From Notolepis coatsorum (taxonomy: Eukaryota; Chordata; Actinopteri; Aulopiformes; Paralepididae): a stretch of 64,000 bases of DNA. This document shows positions 58,980 through 64,000 of this stretch, piece by piece. A program made the translations under genes and the position numbers. The notes under the pieces were generated by a model. It had not been told where the DNA came from. It saw only the letters and a program-made list of their open reading frames with translations, and ran no database searches. The DNA lies in assembly GCA_963971535.1 (NCBI GenBank), contig OZ020586.1, positions 73,700,949 to 73,764,948 of the forward strand, given 5' to 3'. The stretch's first letter is position 1, and each line of letters opens with the position of its first letter.

Positions 58980-59481
58980 CAGTGTTGTAGTCGAGTCACT
59001 AAATCTTGAGTCTGAGTCGAGCCTCGAGTCCCCAGTGTTCAAGTCCAAGTCCAAGTCCGAGTCACCAAAGAAGAGCCCGAGTCGAGTCCCCATTACCCGC
59101 CGGAGTCCGAGTCCAATCATCAAGGTTGAGTCCACTCCACTCTGGCAGTCAAAGAGCTGACGTACAAATAAAAAAAGGTCTACACATAAATGACAGTGGT
59201 CACCATTTTAAAGGGAGTTTATTTACTTTGTGACACAATAGCCAAACAAAATGCACTAGCCATCCATATCTTATGCCAAATGATTAGGGCCTATTACAAT
59301 TGATTTTTTATTATAAATAACTGTATTTATCAATTAACAAGTCAGAGTCCTCGTCTGCACCTTCTGAGTCCGAATGCAATCAATGCTCGAGTCCAAGTCC
59401 AAGTCCGAGTCATCAGTGCTCAAGTCCAAGTCAAGTCACAAGTCCTGAAAATCAGTCCTAGACTTGAGTCCTGCAACACTG
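58980..59481. mobile_element. hAT-like miniature element of gagtcca type, perfect 8-bp target duplication
   Basis: The ends are CAGTGTTGTAGTCGAGTC (58980) and GAGTCCTGCAACACTG (59481), flanked by exact 8-bp cctgcgac (58972-58979 and 59482-59489). The interior is built of gagtccaagtcc-type repeats, typical of this miniature family in fish. Reading frames rich in Ser and Pro across it are artefacts. A minisatellite starts at its right end. Confidence 0.9.
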
Positions 59482-60070
59482 CCTGCGACATCATGCAACA
59501 CTAAAGTACTACAACACTGCCTGCAACATCATGCAACACTAAAGTACTACAACACTGCCTGTGACATCATGCAACACTAAAGTACTACAACACTGCCTGC
59601 AACATCATGCAACACTAAAGTCAACACTGCCTGCGACATCATGCAACACTAAAGTCAACACTGCCTGTGACATCATGCAACACTAAAGTCAATTACAACA
59701 CTGCCTGTGACATCATGCAACACTAAAGTAAATTACAACACTGCCTGCGACATCATGCAACACTAAAGTACTACAACACTGCCTGTGACATCATGCAACA
59801 CTAAAGTACTACAACACTGCCTGTGACATCATGCAACACTAAAGTACTACAACACTGCCTGTGACATCATGCAACACTAAAGTACTACAACACTGCCTGT
59901 GACATCATGCAACACTAAAGTCAACACTGCCTGTGACATCATGCAACACTAAAGTACTACAACACTGCCTGTGACATCATGCAACACTAAAGTACTACAA
60001 CACTGCCTGTGACATCATGCAACACTAAAGTACTACAACACTGCCTGCGACATCATGCAACACTAAAGTC
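59474..60070. repeat. 34-40-bp minisatellite, about 16 units, starting at a transposon end
   Basis: The unit reads caacactgcctg, then (c/t)gacatcatg, then caacactaaagtacta. Most copies are 38 bp; some lack the last four bases or have caatta/aaatta there. Its first bases, caacactg, are the end of the hAT-like element, and the next eight, cctgcgac, are the element's target duplication. Confidence 0.92.
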
Positions 60071-60599
60071 AACGTGTAAAGTCGAGGATCAAAGAAAGGC
60101 AAAGGGAAGCTGTGGTGAGAAGTAACTTAAGGGAATAGTTCACATTTTTGGACATCAAGTTGTATGAAATACTTTCCTGTAGATTAGTGGAAGCAAAGCT
60201 ATTATCTTACTTACCGAGTCCTGTGGTCAGAGTTCTGGCCGGGTTCTGAGTTATCCGGAAAGCAAACAGGGTCTCGAAACCAAAAGGTTTTTAATCCACA
60301 CAACAACACAAGATCTCAGATTCTTGGCACTAGAACAAAGCCAGTGTATTACTACACGCTACCAGCCTTTTCATCAGTTGTTTAAAAATGCTGGAGGCGT
60401 GGTTTTGTTTTTATCCAAGTAACCCTTTGCCTGCATGTTGTAGTGTGAATTTTTAGATGTTGTGGCCCGCGTTTCTGCCTGTTTAAAGCTTCCCAGTTCA
60501 TTTCAGAACCCGGCCAGAAATCTGACCATGGGACTCGGTAAGTAGCTTTGCATTGACTACACTGCTGACAAAACATTGGAATAATGTGATAAAGATGAT
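60071..60599. mobile_element. Inverted-repeat element (arms 60190-60248 and 60504-60555)
   Basis: The arms share cttaccgagtc, then tggtcag, then tctggccgggttctg in opposite orientations. The inner part (about 60425-60555) resembles 52960-53130. It is non-coding, the exact ends are uncertain, and no target duplication was seen. Confidence 0.6.
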
Positions 60600-60941
60600 T
60601 CCAATAAAAATGTGAAGCCTGCCAACGTCAAGAGGGTGTAATCAGAGGAGCATAACTGGACCAGTTACCACTTTAACACAACCTTTAATCAGAGCAGCAT
60701 AACTGGGCCACATACCACTTTAACACAATGTTTTAGAGGTCAATTGATTGAGAATTTAACGCTCCCAAGCACTGGAATACACGAACATCATGTAGAATGC
60801 ATACTTTTACTTTTGATACTTAAGTATATTCAATATCAAATACTTCTATACTTAAGTCGAATTTTGAATGGGCTTTTTCTTTGACCAGAGTATTATTTTA
60901 TCTGGGTATTTCTACTTTTACTATTCCACCACTGAAGGAAA
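60600..60941. mobile_element. Truncated relative of the 57170 hAT-like element
   Basis: It shares gagg-cataactggac, accactttaacacaa, catcatgtagaatg, acttttactttt and the terminal ttccaccactg with 57170-57694. The left end is lost, and a 30-bp stretch around aatcagagcagcataact is duplicated. Confidence 0.65.
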
Positions 60942-60954
60942 GGACCCCATTTAG

Positions 60955-61400
60955 TGACCTCGTATAGCTACCACAAGCTCTGCCCCCATTTAGTGACCTT
61001 GTAAATCAAATCAAATCAAATCAAATTTATTTGTAAGGCCCGACAACACACGTTAATGTCCCCATGGGCCGGACACGTCTTCTTTAAAGTCAAGAAGAAA
61101 CATCACAATAAGTCAAGAACAAAACAAGAACACCATAAAAGTCCAAACATTTTTAAATAAATGCAAAATAAATAAATGCAACACTCCCAGACATACCCCA
61201 CGCGAAGGTAAGGAAAAACTCACTAAAACCTAGCAATAGGAAAAAATGCACCACAGGCAATGTGGAGGAGAGAAACCTTAGAAGGGCCATTCAAGGGGGG
61301 ATCTCCCTTCGATGTCGGTGATAGTAGTGTTGCAATAAAACAGGCAATTGTATAGCTACCACAAGCTCCGCCCCCATTTAGTGACCTCGTATAGCTACCA
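60955..61400. repeat. Short tandem duplication carrying a retroposon
   Basis: A unit of about 43 bp reading tatagctaccacaagctc, then gcccccatttagtgacc occurs three times in part (from 60963, 61351 and 61390). The retroposon at 61004-61347 lies between two of the copies. Confidence 0.7.
61004..61347 (-). mobile_element. Diverged, shorter copy of the array retroposon
   Basis: It has the same aatcaaatcaaatc start, ggcccgacaacacacg and gggggatctcccttc landmarks as the copies at 30030, 34673 and 37414, but stops after gtagtgttgcaa, about 450 bp short of them. It is flanked by 5-bp ttgta (60999-61003 and 61348-61352). It shows that the family exists outside the array. Confidence 0.8.
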
Positions 61401-61448
61401 CAAGTTCAGCCCTTGCTGTTGTATATGACATACTCCTAGTGCAACCAT

Positions 61449-61850
61449 AAAACACACACAGACACACATACAATGATACACAACCCTAAAACACACACAG
61501 ACACACACACTATGATACACAACCCTAAAACACACACAGACACACATACAATGATACACAACCCTAAAACACACACAGACACACATACAATGATACACAA
61601 CCCTAAAACACACACAGACACACACACTATGATACACAACCCTAAAACACACACAGACACACACTCCTATAAACAACCCTAAAGCACACACACACACACA
61701 CACACTAGGATACACAACCCTCAAGCACACACAGACACACACACAATACGATACACAGCCCTAAAACATAAACAGACACACACACACACTCTGATACACA
61801 ACCCTGAAACACACACACTCCGATACACAACCCTGAAACACACACTATGC
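61449..61850. repeat. 38-bp minisatellite of cacacagacacaca type
   Basis: Units read aaaacacacacagacacaca followed by (t/c)acaatgatacacaacccta. About ten copies are present, the last ones degenerate. All reading frames across it are artefacts. Confidence 0.92.
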
Positions 61851-61964
61851 TAACAGAGGCTGTCACCACTCTGTGACTACAGTAGAGCCCCCCCCCCCTC
61901 CATTCCCCTCATTCTCTCCATTTACTCGGACACAGCTGTTGGGGCTTCAGAGTCCTATTATGGC

Positions 61965-62095
61965 CATGATGTCAGTCAGTCCAGCCATGACAGTCAGTCC
62001 AGCCATAGGTCCCAGTCCCCTGATGACAGTCAGTCCAGCCATAGGTCCCAGTCCCCTGATGACAGTCAGTCCAGCCATAGGTCCAGTCCCCGGGG
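61965..62095. repeat. 36-bp minisatellite, about 3.5 units
   Basis: The unit reads atgacagtcagtccagccat followed by aggtcccagtcccctg. The open frames come from 36 being a multiple of three. Confidence 0.9.
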
Positions 62096-62269
62096 GTCAT
62101 TCTATCTACCCGGGGCGGGTTTGTTTCCTCTGTTGTTCTTAAATGATCAGACCAGTCATTCTGACCTGTGGGTTCCAATTCACACTGACCTTCATACAAA
62201 CAGCAAGGCACCCGTCTTCCTCTTTTATCTACTGAAAGCTATTATATAGTTATTTTCTGCTGATTTACC

Positions 62270-62470
62270 ACTGCCATAGGTAAATGGTGAATGGACTGCA
62301 TTTTACATAGCGGCTTTTATCCAAAGCGCTTTACGACGTATGCCTCACATTCACGGCGAGGCAACCGTGCAAGGTGCCAACATGCTCATCGGGAGCAGTT
62401 AGGGGGTTAAGTGTCTTGCTCAAGGGCACTTCGGCATGCTGCCGGGAGGAGTCGGAATTAAACCGAGATG
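62270..62470 (-). mobile_element. L2-type retroposon 3' fragment
   Basis: It contains gtaaatggtgaatggactgc, ttttatccaaagcgctttac and cttgctcaagggcacttc, the familiar tail region of an L2-like family in fish. No coding part. Confidence 0.65.
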
Positions 62471-62719
62471 AGGAACTCTTCCTCAGATAAAGTATTACAT
62501 CACAATGACAAAACCTTTCAGAAAACACAAGTGACACATAAGAAAATAACTACCAAAAAGTAGAGCGCCTTCATTTTTGTATCGAGGCAAGAGTTACCTG
62601 GAACCAACATGTCAGAAAGACTGCTTTACGCCACAGTCCATTGTTTGTTGTACATGAACCAGCACTGAAACACAGATGTATTCATTTTTGAAAGAGGGTG
62701 GATGAGCAACTGCATATCA
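62471..62719. other. Tropomyosin intron 2, no feature seen
   Basis: No exon or repeat recognised. Confidence 0.45.
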
Positions 62720-64000
62720 GCCCTACATATATGTATACTGTATGTGACCAGACATACATATACTGTATGCAGGGGTGTAAAAAGTACCCAGAAATTATAC
62801 TTAAGTGAAAGTATGGGTACCGTCTCAAAATCTGACTCAAGTAAAAGTCAAAGTATCTGGCTAAAAACTCACTTGAGTAAAAGTAAAAAAGTCCTACTTT
62901 TAAATGTACTTAAGTACTAAAAAGTAAAAGTAAATTTTTTTTTGAAAGGGATAGACCAAGGGTCTCAAATTCATTCCATCGTGGGCCAAGTTTTCATTTT
63001 AACTATACATTGCACCAGGTGAGTTAGTTGAAGAGGTGAGCCAATTAGTGAAATCATCAGCTGGTGTTTAGGCAAGGCTGGAATGAAACCAAGCATACAT
63101 ACACTCTGCCCACAATGGAATGTGTTCTGCGATAGACAATGCTGAAGACAGACAGAAGACAGAATACTGGAGTACCCTGAATAATATCACAATATTAACC
63201 ACAGCATTAATATTGCTGATTGACTGTCTATTCTTCTGATAGCAGGTGTTTAATCAAAGATCCCTGCTTTCTAGTGTTGCACAAGGACCAATCAGCATGG
63301 GTATGGGCGGGTTCATTTTCCATTGATGGGGATTTGATTGGCTGTTTACCTGCGGTCGCAGGATTAATAACGTTAACGTTAGTTCGGCCAGATAAACAAT
63401 TAAAATATACTAATTAAATGGTTGGACCTGTGAGATTTGTACTTTGTACTTTGTAGGTCTGCATTTTAAATGTAAGGAGTAAAAAGTATGTATTTTTTCT
63501 CTGAAATGTAATGGAGTAAAAGTACAAAGTATACAAACCTAATAATACTCGAGTAAAGTACAAATCCCCCAAAACAGTACTTAAGTATTGTAACGAAGTA
63601 CAATTACTCAAGTACTTTACACCCCTGACTGTATGTGACCAGATATACATATACATGACCAGATATACATATATATGACCAGACATACATATATATGACC
63701 AGACATACATACTGTATATATGACCAGACATACACTTGACCAGACATACATATACAGTATGTAACCAGATATACATGACCAGATATACATATACATGACC
63801 AGACGTACATATACAGTACGTGACCAGACATACATATATGTGACCAGACATATACAGTACGTGACCAGTCATATACTGTATGTAACCAGATATACATATA
63901 CATGACCAGACATACATATACATGACCAGATATACATGACCAGACATACATATATATGACCAGACATACATATATATGACCAACATACATACTGTATATA
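62720..64000. repeat. Minisatellite of tgaccagacatacatata type, split by a transposon
   Basis: Units of about 18-30 bp built from tgaccaga(c/t)atacatata occupy 62720-62769 and 63628 to the window edge. The tract is interrupted by the hAT-like element at 62770-63627. Low-complexity Met/Tyr/Val-rich frames on the minus strand are artefacts. Confidence 0.9.
62770..63627. mobile_element. hAT-like miniature element, 858 bp, perfect 8-bp target duplication
   Basis: The ends are CAGGGGTGTAAAAAGTAC and GTACTTTACACCCCTG, flanked by exact actgtatg (62762-62769 and 63628-63635). It is related to 7641-8030 by its ends and its gtatgggtaccgtctcaaaa block. The interior (about 62950-63120) seems to hold a further element with inverted cattcc...gtgggc ends. 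No transposase frame is present. Confidence 0.9.

Noticed and set aside
58858-59233. Ser/Pro-rich frames
   Set aside because: They arise from the gagtccaagtcc repeats of the hAT-like element at 58980-59481.
61395-61742. Val/Cys-rich minus-strand frame
   Set aside because: It is a translation of the 38-bp minisatellite; the long frame is chance.
63414-63990. 190- and 128-codon Met/Tyr/Val-rich frames at the right end
   Set aside because: They read through the tgaccagacatacata minisatellite and the end of a miniature transposon, with no domain.

Overview
The window is eukaryotic DNA, almost certainly from a ray-finned (teleost) fish. The evidence is the first two coding exons of a vertebrate tropomyosin gene, L1-type and L2-type LINE fragments with fish-like 3' ends, tRNA-derived SINEs, hAT-type miniature transposons and many simple repeats. 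I cannot name the species. There are no operons, CRISPR arrays or bacterial features.

Layout. Positions 1-8280 are intergenic and full of transposon relics: a foldback element with a tRNA-like core (798-1379), a TTAA-flanked miniature element carrying a second, perfect hairpin (1700-2637), microsatellites, a tRNA-derived SINE with a 16-bp target duplication (4825-5302), a decayed L1-type LINE 3' end (about 5353-6375), a second TTAA element (6642-6878) and an hAT-like element with a SINE nested in it (7641-8030).

Positions 8281-51780 are dominated by one 43.5-kb tandem array built from 29-bp and 31-bp versions of a single unit. I estimate about 1,340 units. The array has a second level of organisation, with multi-hundred-bp to multi-kb blocks of the same variant pattern recurring at fixed offsets of 629, 1812, 2033, 2741, 3215, 3285, 3326, 3388, 3845, 4643 and 4839 bp. 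It is interrupted by three near-identical copies of a 0.8-kb retroposon, which share the same junctions and so come from one insertion later copied with the array, and by a 5'-truncated L2-type LINE. All reading frames inside the array are by-products of the 29+31=60-bp alternation.

Positions 51781-64000 hold a SINE with a 13-bp target duplication, a TATA-containing promoter, and exons 1 and 2 of the tropomyosin gene (53976-54089 and 56811-56936, plus strand, best fit tpm3). The gene runs off the right edge: exon 3 is not in the remaining 7 kb. Its introns hold a long (GACA)n tract, an inverted minisatellite, a perfect 94-bp hairpin, three hAT-like miniature elements with perfect 8-bp target duplications, and several minisatellites. 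One of these minisatellites appears to have grown out of the junction of a transposon insertion.

The only host gene I can support is the tropomyosin gene. The main interest is the structure and history of the array that ends about 2 kb upstream of its promoter.
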